Source: Bryobacteraceae bacterium | GTDB taxonomy: Bacteria; Acidobacteriota; Terriglobia; Bryobacterales; Bryobacteraceae | Assembly (NCBI GenBank): GCA_030039005.1 | Contig: JASHQT010000472.1 | Coordinates: 1-17,098, forward strand | Length of the DNA: 17,098 nt | Reading direction: 5' to 3' | In this document: one piece after another, positions 6,582 to 14,818 of the stretch | How the letters are laid out: each line of letters opens with the position of its first letter | How positions within the stretch are numbered: the stretch's first letter is position 1 | Made by a program: the position numbers and the translations under genes | Notes under the pieces: model-generated | Told to the model about the DNA's origin: nothing | Databases searched by the model: none | The model's input: only the letters and a program-made list of their open reading frames with translations

Positions 6582-6707
6582 TCAGGAAACGCGGATTTCG
6601 CGCACTACCAGATCGCCCTTGGCGATCCGGACCGGCGTGGCTTCTCGCGCGTGTTTGGCAAGCCAATCGCCAATCGCCGGCGGCAAGCGCTTAGCGCGTC
6701 GCCGGAC
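6582..6707 (-). other. 41 in-frame sense codons after the S41 protease stop
   Basis: Directly after the TAA of the S41 protease gene the same frame stays open for 41 codons and ends at TGA (6582-6584). It reads VRRRAKRLPPAIGDWLAKHA and then REATPVRIAKGDLVVREIRV plus a final Ser, which looks protein-like at its C-terminal end. No ATG or GTG near its beginning gives a full-length reading. It may be a former C-terminal extension, the tail of a lost gene, or chance in high-GC DNA. The rest of the 205-bp gap holds the upstream region of the PEP-CTERM gene. Confidence 0.3.
6662..6678. repeat. Weak copy of the heptamer repeat
   Basis: GCCAATCGCCAATCGCC contains two tandem CCAATCG heptamers, close to the CCAATCG/CCAATCC pair at 12932-12945. 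It lies inside the open frame after the S41 stop, so it may be coding coincidence rather than a repeat copy. Confidence 0.3.
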
Positions 6708-8279
6708 TTATTGCGGCCCCTGGGTCGACGCAATGCGCTTCGCGCCACCGGAAAGCTCGTGCGCGCGATCTAGCATCGCCTTAGAGGCGGGCAGCGAACC
6801 GATGCCCTTGAGAATTTCGGGATCGTTTTCGAGCGCCAGCTTGTCGGAATCCTCTTTGCTGAATGCGGTGATGTACAACTCCTCGCGCAGGCGGTCGCGA
6901 ATCCAGTCTTTATCGCGAGTGAAGTCCGCGGCCGTCAACTCGACGCCGCGCTTGGCGGCGAAGGCCTGAAATTCAGCGAGCGTCGCGTCGTCCGGCTTCC
7001 ATTCCTTGGTCAGCGGCGTGCTGTGCGTGGCGAAGTATTGCGGCGCGTAAAAGAAGAACACCAGGTCATCGCTGAGCTGCGCTTCGAGCGCGGTGGCCGT
7101 GGGCGTCTCGTACTTCTCGTCGGGAAGAATGCCGTCGCCGCCGTACACGATGCGCCCGCTATCGGTCTTCTTCATATCCTTGGTATTGATCTTGCCGTTT
7201 TCCCGGTTCAGGTATTCGAACAGGCCCTCGTGCTCGTAATCGCGCTGGATCAGCCGGCCGCTCGGCGTGTAGTATTTCGCGATGGTCAACAGCAGCGCGC
7301 TGTTGCCGGAAAGCGGGAACGGCGCCTGCACCAGTCCCTTGCCGAAGGTGTTTTCGCCGAACACCCAAGCCCGGTCGTGATCCTGCAACGCGCCGGTCAA
7401 AATCTCGGCCGCCGATGCTGTTCCGCGATTCACCAGCACCACGATCGGGTATTCCTTGCCGCGCTCGCCGTGCTTGGCGATGAACTTGGTTTCGGCCGAG
7501 GCGCGCCCGTGATGCGAAACGATGAGCTGTCCTTTATGTAGGAAGCGGTCCGCCACGTTCACGGCTTCCTGCACCAGGCCGCCGGGGTTGTCGCGCAGAT
7601 CCAGGATCAGGCCGTCGATGGCGCTCTCGGGGAACCGGGCCAGCGCCTGGTCCACTTCATGGCTGGTGGTTTCGTTGAATGCTTCCACGCGCATGTAGGC
7701 GATGCCGGGGCGGATCCAGAACGCGTAGTTGACGCTGCCGCGGGGGACGTTATCGCGCACCAGCGAAAAGTGCATCGGCTCGGCGTGTCCGGCGCGGCGT
7801 ACCGTGATGCTCACGGGCGTTCCCTTGGGGCCCTTCAGCATGCCGGACACCTGCGAAACGGTCGCGCGCTCGGTGTTGCTGTCGTCGACCGCGACGATCT
7901 GGTCGCCCGGGCGCAGCCCCGCGCGGAAGGCCGGCGAGTTGCGGAACGGGTACATCACAATCACCCTGCCCTCGGGCGAGCCCACATACATCCCCACGCC
8001 GAAGTAGTGGCCGGACTGGTTCTCCCGCATCAGCTCGTACGCTTTGGGGTCGAAGAAATTGGAATGCGGATCGAGCGTGCGCAGCATGTTGGGGATCGCG
8101 CCCTTGAACACCGCATTGTCGGCATCCACCTTGTCGGCGAAATTGCTTTCCACGGCATCATAGACGCTGGTGAACTTTTTCAGGCTTGCGTTTACGTCTG
8201 CCTCGGACTGGGCGGGAAGCGTTTGGATCAGCGGGCTAGCCAGCAACAGGAAGCCCAGGAACCAGCGGGGGGATGCCAT
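6708..8279 (-). CDS. S41 family C-terminal processing protease (CtpA/Prc-like)
   Basis: This 523-aa protease starts with a signal peptide (MASPRWFLGFLLLASPLIQT, with Ala near residue 23 as a likely cut site), so it acts outside the inner membrane. An N-terminal helical region leads to a PDZ domain (residues ~95-165, containing AFRAGLRPGDQIVAVDD), which binds substrate C-termini. The catalytic core has DLRDNPGGLV (227-236), the nucleophile Ser289 in GTASAAE and the general base Lys314 in FGKGLVQ. The C-terminal ~170 residues are an extra helical extension. A CTGAGG sequence lies 10 nt upstream of the ATG at 8279. It follows comEC by 85 bp on the same strand. Substrates are unknown. Confidence 0.93.
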   Translation of the reverse strand: MASPRWFLGFLLLASPLIQTLPAQSEADVNASLKKFTSVYDAVESNFADKVDADNAVFKGAIPNMLRTLDPHSNFFDPKAYELMRENQSGHYFGVGMYVGSPEGRVIVMYPFRNSPAFRAGLRPGDQIVAVDDSNTERATVSQVSGMLKGPKGTPVSITVRRAGHAEPMHFSLVRDNVPRGSVNYAFWIRPGIAYMRVEAFNETTSHEVDQALARFPESAIDGLILDLRDNPGGLVQEAVNVADRFLHKGQLIVSHHGRASAETKFIAKHGERGKEYPIVVLVNRGTASAAEILTGALQDHDRAWVFGENTFGKGLVQAPFPLSGNSALLLTIAKYYTPSGRLIQRDYEHEGLFEYLNRENGKINTKDMKKTDSGRIVYGGDGILPDEKYETPTATALEAQLSDDLVFFFYAPQYFATHSTPLTKEWKPDDATLAEFQAFAAKRGVELTAADFTRDKDWIRDRLREELYITAFSKEDSDKLALENDPEILKGIGSLPASKAMLDRAHELSGGAKRIASTQGPQ

Positions 8280-8364
8280 TCTTTTTCGACCTCAGGTAGT
8301 TCTATACTAGCAACACTTCAGCTCCCACCGCCGGGACTTTCCGCGACGAGCGGTAATGGGTTGT

Positions 8365-10920
8365 TTAGAACTCCGGAGTGGTGGATTCAGGCAGCAACGA
8401 CATCCGTTGAGACGTGTGTTGGACGGCAAATGTTTCCACCCAGATCCGCCGTCCGTCGGTGCGAACGGTTACCAAGCCATCGCGGTCCGTGCGAAGAATT
8501 CCGGCCCGATGCTGACTCAGGCGTTCGAGCACCTTGGGATGGGGATGTCCGAATGAGTTCGCATAGCCGTCCGAAATGACGGCGAAGACCGGCGCCACGG
8601 CGCTCAGAAACGGATCGGTGCTAGAGGTGTTGCTGCCATGATGGCCGACCTTGAGGACGTCCGCCCGCAGCGGCTCGCCGTCCATCAGCGCGCGCCGCTC
8701 CATGGGTTTCTCCATGTCGCCGGTGAGCAGAAAGGAACGCCGGCCGTAGGTGATGCGAAAGGCGAGTGAATCGTTGTTGGTCGGCTCGGAGGAAGGAACG
8801 TAATCGGCGGGTGGCGAGATCACTTCAATCCGCGCGCCTCCGAAGTAGAAGCGCCGTCCGCTCGAAAATCGGACGATTTTCACGTGGTCCGCGCGGGCCT
8901 GCGCAAGCACCGCGGACCAGGCGGCGCTCGGCGCCATCGCCCCGGTCCAAAGCTGGACGGGATGAAAATTCTCGATGACGGCCGGCAGCCCGCCGGCATG
9001 ATCGTCGTGTGCGTGCGTGAGCGCGACGACGTCCAGCTTGCGGATCGACCGGCTCCAAAGGTACGGCGAAACAACATCCTCGCCAATATCCAACCGCGCC
9101 GGCCCGTGCCTGCCGAAAGAGAGCACGCCGCCGGCGTCGATGAGCATCAATTTCGAGTCCGGGAAAGCTACCAGCAGGCTGTCGCCCTGCCCTACGTCGA
9201 TGGCCGAAACTTCCAGTTCGCCGCGCTGGACGCGCGGTGCGAACGGATGCCAAAAAATCAGCGCAAAGAGCGCTAAGACCGCGGCCAGAGCCCCGAAGGA
9301 GGCACGCCTCGACCGCCGCGCGCCGTTCAGGACGAAGCCCAGCAGCAAGAGCGCGGCCGTAAACGCCACGGCCAGCCAGAGCGGGGGAGCGAGCACGCGC
9401 CAATCGGGTTCCAGGTGCGTATGCCATTCCGCGATTCGCTCACCGGCCCGCAGTAACGCCCCTGCCATGGCTGCGGGCACATGCCACGTGGTCAGGATCG
9501 CGAGGAACCCGAGCGGCACCACCAGCGCCAGCAAAGGAACCACCAGAATGTTGGCCGAGATCCCGGTCAGCGAAATGCGATGGAAATAAATCGCCATCGG
9601 AAGCGCGAGGCCGATCTGGATAGCGGCGGAAATCACGGCCAGGTCGTAGGCGTAGAACAGAAGGCGGACCAGAAGGGCAACCGCCCCTTCGCACCAGGCG
9701 CGCGGCAGCCGAACGTAGTAGCTCAGCGTTTCGGCGAGTAACCGCAGTTCCAGGCGGAACTCCGCAGCTCGCGGCGCCAGGCGCGGACCGCGGCCGGCAT
9801 CGGTGATGCCTGCCAGCGCGCGCCCATAAAACTGCGAGGTGGCTTCCAATACCGGTACCGCCAGGAGCCCGATAACCGCTACCGCAAGAAACGATAGTTG
9901 AAACCCGGCCTCGAAGAGCTGGCTCGGATCGAAGGCCAGGTACACGATCGCTACCGCTGCCAGCAGGTTCAGAATGCGGCCCCGGCGATAGAAGTAACGC
10001 GCGATCGCGTACAGCAGGAAGCCGCCCGCGGCGCGGATGGCCGGCGCGTTCCAGCCGGAAATGAGCGCGTAGAGCCATGCTCCGCCCGTAGTGACCGCCA
10101 GCGCCGCGATTTCGGGCACCCAGCACAGGCGCAGCAGGAACAGCAGAAACGCCGCCAAAACGGTGATATGCAGCCCGTCGATCACCAGCATGTGATAGGT
10201 CCCGGTGCGGCGAAAATGCTCCGTCCAGGTGCGCTGCATGCGGCTGGATTCGCCGATCAGGGTGGCTTCCATCATGCCCAGCGCGTAGGGGTTGTGCGCG
10301 TACATACGCTCCAGCGTCGCCAACGCCCTGCCGCGGAGAGCGAAGACAGCGGCGAAAAATCGCGATCCGCAGGCTCCCGCTTGCACGGCCACGGCGCCGG
10401 CGCCGGTCGCGCCGGCAGTCCAGTAGACTCCGCTGCGCGCCGAAAAGCTTTCGTAGTCGAACTCACCGGGATTGTGGAAGTTACGAATCCGACGTACCCG
10501 GGCCTCGAGCTCGACGCGTTGGCCATAATCCAGCGTGGGCGGCGTTTCTCCATCGCGCGGCTCGAGCGTCACCCGCACCCGAGCCCCGCGAGTCAATTCG
10601 AGAACGAATTGATCCCGGCCCTCGGAAAAAGCTGAGGGCGATACCACGCAACCATCCAGCACCACGGTTTCGCGCGGCCCGGCGTCGAGTTGAGGGCGCT
10701 CACCGGGGCGATGGACGATATCGAGCAGGATTCCGAAGCAGCAAAACGATAGCGCGAGGCAGGGGATCAAAAGGCGCGGACAGTATTTCCATGAGATGTA
10801 AGCCAGGCCACAAACAACGGCCCCTGCCGCACAGGTCTCGAAGCCGTGAAAACGGATGAAGTGGCCTAGCGCGACGCCGGCTGAGAGGCCCAGAAGTGGC
10901 GGTACAAGCGGATTTTTCAC
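8365..10920 (-). CDS. comEC: ComEC/Rec2 family DNA-uptake channel protein
   Basis: This 851-aa membrane protein has the full ComEC plan. Hydrophobic helices lie in the first ~75 residues, then a soluble DUF4131-type region contains the phrase NPGEFDYESF. The Competence domain follows with many helices, introduced by YHMLVIDGLHITVLAAF near residue 250. A C-terminal metallo-beta-lactamase-like domain starts near residue 563 (DVGQGDSLLVAFPDSKLMLI), with the metal motif THAHDDH near 637 and HHGSNTSSTDPF later. In known systems ComEC passes single-stranded DNA across the inner membrane and this domain may degrade the other strand. The metal ligands are intact, so nuclease activity is possible. The start is GTG at 10920; no other com genes are in the window. 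Confidence 0.93.
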   Translation of the reverse strand: MKNPLVPPLLGLSAGVALGHFIRFHGFETCAAGAVVCGLAYISWKYCPRLLIPCLALSFCCFGILLDIVHRPGERPQLDAGPRETVVLDGCVVSPSAFSEGRDQFVLELTRGARVRVTLEPRDGETPPTLDYGQRVELEARVRRIRNFHNPGEFDYESFSARSGVYWTAGATGAGAVAVQAGACGSRFFAAVFALRGRALATLERMYAHNPYALGMMEATLIGESSRMQRTWTEHFRRTGTYHMLVIDGLHITVLAAFLLFLLRLCWVPEIAALAVTTGGAWLYALISGWNAPAIRAAGGFLLYAIARYFYRRGRILNLLAAVAIVYLAFDPSQLFEAGFQLSFLAVAVIGLLAVPVLEATSQFYGRALAGITDAGRGPRLAPRAAEFRLELRLLAETLSYYVRLPRAWCEGAVALLVRLLFYAYDLAVISAAIQIGLALPMAIYFHRISLTGISANILVVPLLALVVPLGFLAILTTWHVPAAMAGALLRAGERIAEWHTHLEPDWRVLAPPLWLAVAFTAALLLLGFVLNGARRSRRASFGALAAVLALFALIFWHPFAPRVQRGELEVSAIDVGQGDSLLVAFPDSKLMLIDAGGVLSFGRHGPARLDIGEDVVSPYLWSRSIRKLDVVALTHAHDDHAGGLPAVIENFHPVQLWTGAMAPSAAWSAVLAQARADHVKIVRFSSGRRFYFGGARIEVISPPADYVPSSEPTNNDSLAFRITYGRRSFLLTGDMEKPMERRALMDGEPLRADVLKVGHHGSNTSSTDPFLSAVAPVFAVISDGYANSFGHPHPKVLERLSQHRAGILRTDRDGLVTVRTDGRRIWVETFAVQHTSQRMSLLPESTTPEF

Positions 10921-10939
10921 TTTTGGCTACATAGTGCCT

Positions 10940-10951
10940 TTCAGCGCTGAA
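10940..10951. promoter_or_regulatory. 12-bp palindrome between comEC and the divergent response regulator
   Basis: TTCAGCGCTGAA is a perfect palindrome in the 112-bp gap between two divergent genes, 19 nt upstream of the comEC start codon. A second small inverted repeat, CTCTG-ACGC-CAGAG, follows at 10954-10967. Such placement suits an operator read by both promoters, but no regulator can be assigned and convincing -35/-10 boxes are not visible. Confidence 0.4.
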
Positions 10952-11032
10952 TTCTCTGACGCCAGAGCGAATAGAAAGATAAAGAGAAACAAGTAACTGA
11001 CTGGAGTCCAAAAGAGTCACAAAACACTGAGC

Positions 11033-11449
11033 ATGCGTATGGAAAAGATGGAAGTACTGTTGGTGGAGGATAATGCAGGTGACGCGGTACTAATCCGCCA
11101 GATCCTGGCGGATGGGGCCGTGCCGGTGAACCTCCACATTGCCCGGGACGGCGAACAGGCCATGACCATTCTGAGCGACGGGCTTTTCCGCCCTGGCCTG
11201 ATCATCCTGGACCTGAACATCCCGCGAATTTCCGGGTCGATGCTTCTGGAGCGATGGAAGACTCTCCATACGCCGATCATCGTCTTCAGTTCTACCTCCA
11301 GTGACATGGAGCGGGAACGGGCGCTGGCCCTGGGCGCGCGCGAGTTCATCCAAAAGCCCAGCGACCTCGATACGTTCACCCAGGCGGTCTCCGGGATCGT
11401 CCAGCGTTATGCGGATCCGGGCGCCAGCGCCGGGACAGCGGGCGTCTGA
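11033..11449 (+). CDS. Single-domain response regulator (Rcp1/CheY-like)
   Basis: This 138-aa protein is one receiver domain with no output domain. Counting from the first Met, the acidic pocket is Glu12-Asp13 (LLVEDNAGDAVLI), the phosphoacceptor is Asp60 (LIILDLNIP), the switch residue is Ser86 or Ser87 (IIVFSSTSSD) and the conserved Lys is 108 (FIQKPSDLDTF). The opening VEDNAGDAVLIRQ and LDLNIP resemble the cyanobacterial Rcp1 type that partners hybrid or phytochrome-like kinases. No histidine kinase is nearby, so its partner is elsewhere. Three in-frame ATGs (11033, 11039, 11048) compete; none has a clear ribosome-binding site, and I keep the first. It is divergent from comEC. Confidence 0.88.
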   Translation: MRMEKMEVLLVEDNAGDAVLIRQILADGAVPVNLHIARDGEQAMTILSDGLFRPGLIILDLNIPRISGSMLLERWKTLHTPIIVFSSTSSDMERERALALGAREFIQKPSDLDTFTQAVSGIVQRYADPGASAGTAGV

Positions 11450-11474
11450 TTTCACGGGCCCCTAAAGCGCAAAG

Positions 11475-11489
11475 GGTGCGGCGCGCACC
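11475..11489. other. Small perfect hairpin after the response regulator gene
   Basis: GGTGCG-GCG-CGCACC gives a 6-bp stem with a 3-nt loop, 26 nt after the response regulator stop and 74 nt before the aldo/keto reductase start. There is no U-tract, so intrinsic termination is doubtful; it may be an attenuating stem or chance in GC-rich DNA. Confidence 0.25.
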
Positions 11490-11562
11490 ACAAAGCGGCT
11501 TGGAACACTTCGCGCCGCGCTCCGTTTTGCGCGAGTTCCTTGAAAGCTGACAACATGGAGAA

Positions 11563-12534
11563 ATGCAAAAGCGACGTCTAGGTAACAGCAACCTGGAAAT
11601 CACGCCCATCGGTGTCGGAGCCTGGGCCATGGGCGGCGGCGGTTGGCAGTTCGCCTGGGGCGCGCAGGATGACGAGGAGTCGATTGCGGCCATCCACCGC
11701 GCGCTCGACCTGGGAATCAACTGGATTGACACGGCGGCCATCTACGGCTTGGGGTACTCCGAAGAGGTAGTGGCGCGGGCGATCGCTGGGCGGCGGCCGA
11801 AGCCCCTGGTATTCACCAAGTGCGGGATCGTGTGGAACGAGCGGCGTGAGAATGTGCGAACCATTGAGCCGGAATCGATCCGCAAAGAGGTGGAGCAGAG
11901 CCTCCAACGGCTCAAGTTGGACGTAATCGATCTCTACCAGATCCATTGGCCCGAACCTGATCGGCTGGTGGAAGCGGCGTGGACCACGCTAGCCGAGCTC
12001 CAGCGCGCTGGCAAAGTCCGTTACATCGGGGTCTCGAATTTTAACGTGGACCAAATGCGGCGCGCGCAGGCCATCGCGCCTATTACGTCACTCCAGCCGC
12101 CCTATTCCATCATTTCGCCGGATATCGAGAAGGAGATTCTGCCCTACGCGCAGTCGAACAACATCGGCGTCATCATTTATTCGCCCATGAAATCGGGCCT
12201 CCTCACCGGCGCCATGACGCGCGAGCGCATCGCCGCCATGCCGGCCGACGATTTCCGTCAGCGCACGCCCAATTTCCAGGAGCCTCTGCTGACACGCAAT
12301 CTGGAGCTCGCGGATTTGTTGAAGACCATCGGCCAGCGGCACGGAAGAACGGCGGGCGAAGTGGCGATCGCCTGGACCCTGCGGCATCCGGCGGTCACCG
12401 GCGCGATCGTGGGCATGCGCTCGGCCAAGCAGGTGGACGGCGTCATCGGCGCCGCCGAGTTCCGGTTGACCCCCGCTGAGATCGACGAAATCGCGCGCTT
12501 CCGCGCCGCCGCTCCCACGCCGGTAACGGCATAA
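11563..12534 (+). CDS. Aldo/keto reductase
   Basis: This 323-aa NAD(P)H-dependent oxidoreductase has a (beta/alpha)8 barrel that reduces aldehydes or ketones, or oxidises the matching alcohols. The catalytic tetrad is complete: Asp56 and Tyr61 (WIDTAAIYG), Lys86 (FTKCG) and His128 (YQIHWP). Other family marks are the start RRLGNSNLEITPIGVGAWAM, KVRYIGVSNFN, and IVGMRSAKQVDG near the C-terminus, which forms part of the cofactor-binding region. Length is normal for the family. The start ATG follows GGAG closely (ATGGAGAAATG), and an out-of-frame ATG at 11554 opens an 8-codon ORF overlapping it. It is 113 bp after the response regulator, so it may have its own promoter. Substrate unknown. Confidence 0.93.
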   Translation: MQKRRLGNSNLEITPIGVGAWAMGGGGWQFAWGAQDDEESIAAIHRALDLGINWIDTAAIYGLGYSEEVVARAIAGRRPKPLVFTKCGIVWNERRENVRTIEPESIRKEVEQSLQRLKLDVIDLYQIHWPEPDRLVEAAWTTLAELQRAGKVRYIGVSNFNVDQMRRAQAIAPITSLQPPYSIISPDIEKEILPYAQSNNIGVIIYSPMKSGLLTGAMTRERIAAMPADDFRQRTPNFQEPLLTRNLELADLLKTIGQRHGRTAGEVAIAWTLRHPAVTGAIVGMRSAKQVDGVIGAAEFRLTPAEIDEIARFRAAAPTPVTA

Positions 12535-12607
12535 ATCCGCCGCCGCACCTTAACCGGCCTCAGATCGACGCGGTACCAGTGGCCGAAGCGATTCGCGCGG
12601 ACCCCGT

Positions 12608-12763
12608 TCATTGAGCATAAAAAGACATGCGGACCCGAGTGCATTCACAAGGTTCTTGAGGCGCAGTAAACCGCTCACTGATGGTTGAGGCGTCTTTCCC
12701 GTTTTCATAATAGGCATACCAACGGTCGCGAATCGCCTTCAGCCGCGATGGCGTTAGGTTCAC
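12608..12763 (-). CDS. Possible small protein of 51 aa, unknown
   Basis: A GTG at 12761-12763 is preceded by GGGAG with a 6-nt spacer, a good Shine-Dalgarno layout, and opens a 51-codon frame. The first 32 residues (NLTPSRLKAIRDRWYAYYEN, GKDASTISERF) look like a charged, probably helical protein. The last 20 residues look less natural and contain two Cys close together. I recognise no family. The C-terminal part could be frameshifted from a longer ancestor, since other frames also read plausibly past 12650. It could be a real small gene, a remnant or chance. Confidence 0.28.
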   Translation of the reverse strand: MNLTPSRLKAIRDRWYAYYENGKDASTISERFTAPQEPCECTRVRMSFYAQ

Positions 12764-12928
12764 GTTCAACTCCCAGTGGCTATGAGCTTGGCCATGACAG
12801 TTTGGGGCAGACCGAGCAATATTGTCGATCCGTGCCATCCGCGGAATCATCCTACCCCCACCGCGCTTCGGCGTGATCGCGCTGGGTAGGCGGCCTCTAC
12901 GAGCGAATCCACGACAGAGTGCCTGTAT

Positions 12929-12946
12929 CCCCCAATCGCCAATCCC
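12929..12946. repeat. Heptamer repeat copy
   Basis: CCCCCAATCGCCAATCCC, read on the minus strand, is GGGATTG, GCGATTG, GGGG. This matches the right arm of the 5522-5664 element (GGGATTG, GGGATTG, GGGG) at all but one of 18 positions. No matching inverted arm was found around it. Confidence 0.5.
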
Positions 12947-13038
12947 GGAGGTGACGCCGCCCGGCGGAACCGAGCCCCCAGCCAGGCGGAGCCGATCCCC
13001 AAGCCAGTCATCCCATTGAAATGAAGTCCTCGACTATC

Positions 13039-13054
13039 ATTGGAAAAAACCAAT
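13039..13054. promoter_or_regulatory. Inverted repeat upstream of the ABC permease gene
   Basis: ATTGG-AAAAAA-CCAAT is a 5-bp inverted repeat around an A6 tract, 30 nt before the permease start codon. With one unpaired A the symmetry extends to TC(A)ATTGG/CCAATTGA. It could be an operator for the permease-ATPase pair; no -35/-10 pair is convincing here. Confidence 0.3.
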
Positions 13055-13084
13055 TGATGCGGAGCGATCGAAAGGCACTCCCGA

Positions 13085-14818
13085 GTGGAACAGCACGCCG
13101 AGATTCTGATCGGAAGATCGTGGAAGCAGCGCATCCCCAGTTGGCGGGATGGAGTAGCGATCGTGCTCGTGCTCGCGATTCTCATCCTCATCGGATCGGG
13201 CGCCCGTCAGATGGTCGCACCGTTCCAAATTGCCCGGCAGCCGGCCATCTCACTCGCGCCCGCGGCTTTGCCCGGCTACGCGCTGCGCACGACGATGCGC
13301 ATGCTCGCGGCGCTGATCGCTTCGCTTCTGTTCACCTTCACCTATGCGACAGCGGCCGGCAAGAGCCGCCGCGCGGAAATGGTTCTCATCCCTCTGCTGG
13401 ATGTGCTCCAATCCGTCCCGGTCCTCGGGTATCTGTCTTTCACGGTTCTCTTTTTCGTATCTCTGTTTCCAGGAACCGCGCTGGGGCCGGAGCTCGCTGC
13501 GATTTTCGCCATCTTCACGGCCCAAGCCTGGAACATGGCCTTCAGTTTCTATCAGGCTCTGATCACCATTCCAGCCGACCTGGATGAAGCCGCCCGCAGC
13601 TTCCGCCTGTCGGCGTGGCAGCGCTTCTGGCGCATCGAAGTACCGTTTGCGATGCCGGGACTCATCTGGAACACGATGATGTCGATGTCGGGAGGCTGGT
13701 TCTTCGTCGTCGCCTCGGAGGCCATTTCGGTCGGCGCCACGCAGATTGCTCTCCCCGGCATCGGCTCTTACGTCGCATTAGCGATTAAAGAGCGCGATCT
13801 GGCGGCCGTGGGTTGGGCGATTCTCGCAATGACGGTCACGATTCTCATCTACGATCAGCTCCTGTTTCGCCCGGCCGTGGCCTGGGCCGACAAGTTTCGC
13901 TTTGAGCAGACCGCGGCTCAAATTGTCCCCAAGAGCTGGCTGCGGGACCTCTTCCATCGGACGCACACAATCGGGCGCCTCGGCCTGCCCATCGGGAGCG
14001 CGGCAAAGAACATCATGCGATCCCGTCTTTCCTTCATTCACGGAACGCGCCGACGGGCCTCGAAACGGCAGCATCAGGTCGGGGATGTGATCTGGTTGGC
14101 CGCTCTCGCCGCTGTGCTGATCTACATCGGAAGGGAGCTGGTACGGTTTGCGGCGCCATCGCTATCCTGGAGCGACGTGGCTGTAGCCGTCAGCAACGGT
14201 GGGCTCACCCTTGTGCGAGTCATGATTCTCGTCGCCCTCGCCTCGTTAATCTGGGTGCCGATCGGCGTCGCCGTCGGCCTGCGGCCCAGACTGGCCGAGA
14301 AGGTGCAGCCGGTCGCTCAGTTCCTGGCTGCTTTTCCGGCGAATCTGCTTTTCCCGATCGTGGTCTACGGAATTGTTCGCTTCCGTCTGGACCCTAAAAT
14401 CTGGCTGACTCCTTTGATGATCCTCGGAACCCAGTGGTACATCCTGTTCAACGTCATTGCCGGCGCCACCGCCTTTCCCAGTGACTTGCGCGAGGCTGCG
14501 GCCAGCTTCCGGGTCCGAGGCTGGCGCTGGTGGCGCGAGGTGATGCTCCCGGGCATCTTCCCTTATTACGTCACCGGTGCCATCACGGCCTCCGGCGGTT
14601 CCTGGAATGCAAGCATCGTTTCGGAAGAGGTGAGTTGGGGTGCAACGCATTTGAGCGCATTGGGTCTCGGCGCCTACATCGCGCAAATGACCGACGCGGG
14701 CGATTATCCCCGTATCGCGCTGGGTGTCGCGGTGATGTCCGTGCTGGTGGTCGCGATGAACCGGATACTGTGGCGGCCGCTTTACGCATTCGCAGAAAGG
14801 CGGACCCGTTTAGATTGA
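13085..14818 (+). CDS. ABC transporter permease with two fused permease domains (nitrate/sulfonate/taurine type)
   Basis: This 577-aa protein carries two binding-protein-dependent transport permease domains in tandem, so one chain replaces the usual dimer. The first domain (residues ~25-265) has its EAA loop at EAARSFRLSAWQRFWRIEVP (169-188). The second (~335-570) has EAAASFRVRGWRWWREVMLP (470-489). Each EAA loop docks one ATPase subunit. A charged linker (~270-332) joins the halves. Other echoes between the halves are SEAISVGATQIALPGIGSYV (211-230) and SEEVSWGATHLSALGLGAY (513-531). The start is GTG at 13085, the first start after an in-frame stop, with GAAAGG 9 nt upstream. The ATPase gene overlaps its end. 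The transported substrate cannot be told. Confidence 0.92.
   Translation: MEQHAEILIGRSWKQRIPSWRDGVAIVLVLAILILIGSGARQMVAPFQIARQPAISLAPAALPGYALRTTMRMLAALIASLLFTFTYATAAGKSRRAEMVLIPLLDVLQSVPVLGYLSFTVLFFVSLFPGTALGPELAAIFAIFTAQAWNMAFSFYQALITIPADLDEAARSFRLSAWQRFWRIEVPFAMPGLIWNTMMSMSGGWFFVVASEAISVGATQIALPGIGSYVALAIKERDLAAVGWAILAMTVTILIYDQLLFRPAVAWADKFRFEQTAAQIVPKSWLRDLFHRTHTIGRLGLPIGSAAKNIMRSRLSFIHGTRRRASKRQHQVGDVIWLAALAAVLIYIGRELVRFAAPSLSWSDVAVAVSNGGLTLVRVMILVALASLIWVPIGVAVGLRPRLAEKVQPVAQFLAAFPANLLFPIVVYGIVRFRLDPKIWLTPLMILGTQWYILFNVIAGATAFPSDLREAAASFRVRGWRWWREVMLPGIFPYYVTGAITASGGSWNASIVSEEVSWGATHLSALGLGAYIAQMTDAGDYPRIALGVAVMSVLVVAMNRILWRPLYAFAERRTRLD

Larger units (their letters stand above)
12535..13084. 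other. 550-bp stretch with no firmly supported gene
   Basis: Between the aldo/keto reductase and the ABC permease no frame on either strand gives a recognisable protein. It holds one possible 51-codon minus-strand ORF with a ribosome-binding site (12608-12763), a heptamer repeat (12929-12946) and a small inverted repeat just before the permease gene (13039-13054). Short protein-like pieces appear in different minus-strand frames around 12535-12660, which could be remnants of a decayed gene. I see no tRNA cloverleaf. Confidence 0.5.

Noticed and set aside
7659..8579. 306-aa plus-strand open frame opposite the S41 protease and comEC
   Set aside because: It spans two real genes and their gap on the other strand, is rich in His, Arg and Ala, and shows no domain.
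9440..10126. 228-aa minus-strand open frame within comEC
   Set aside because: It is an out-of-frame reading of the comEC membrane region; the residues are Arg/Gly/Pro-rich and carry no motif.
11554..11580. Eight-codon ORF (MEKCKSDV) overlapping the aldo/keto reductase start
   Set aside because: It has no proper ribosome-binding site of its own and is too short to support beyond a mention.
14530..14814. Upstream extension of the ABC ATPase frame
   Set aside because: This part lies inside the permease gene in another frame and has no domain; the ATPase fold starts after the TTG at 14815.
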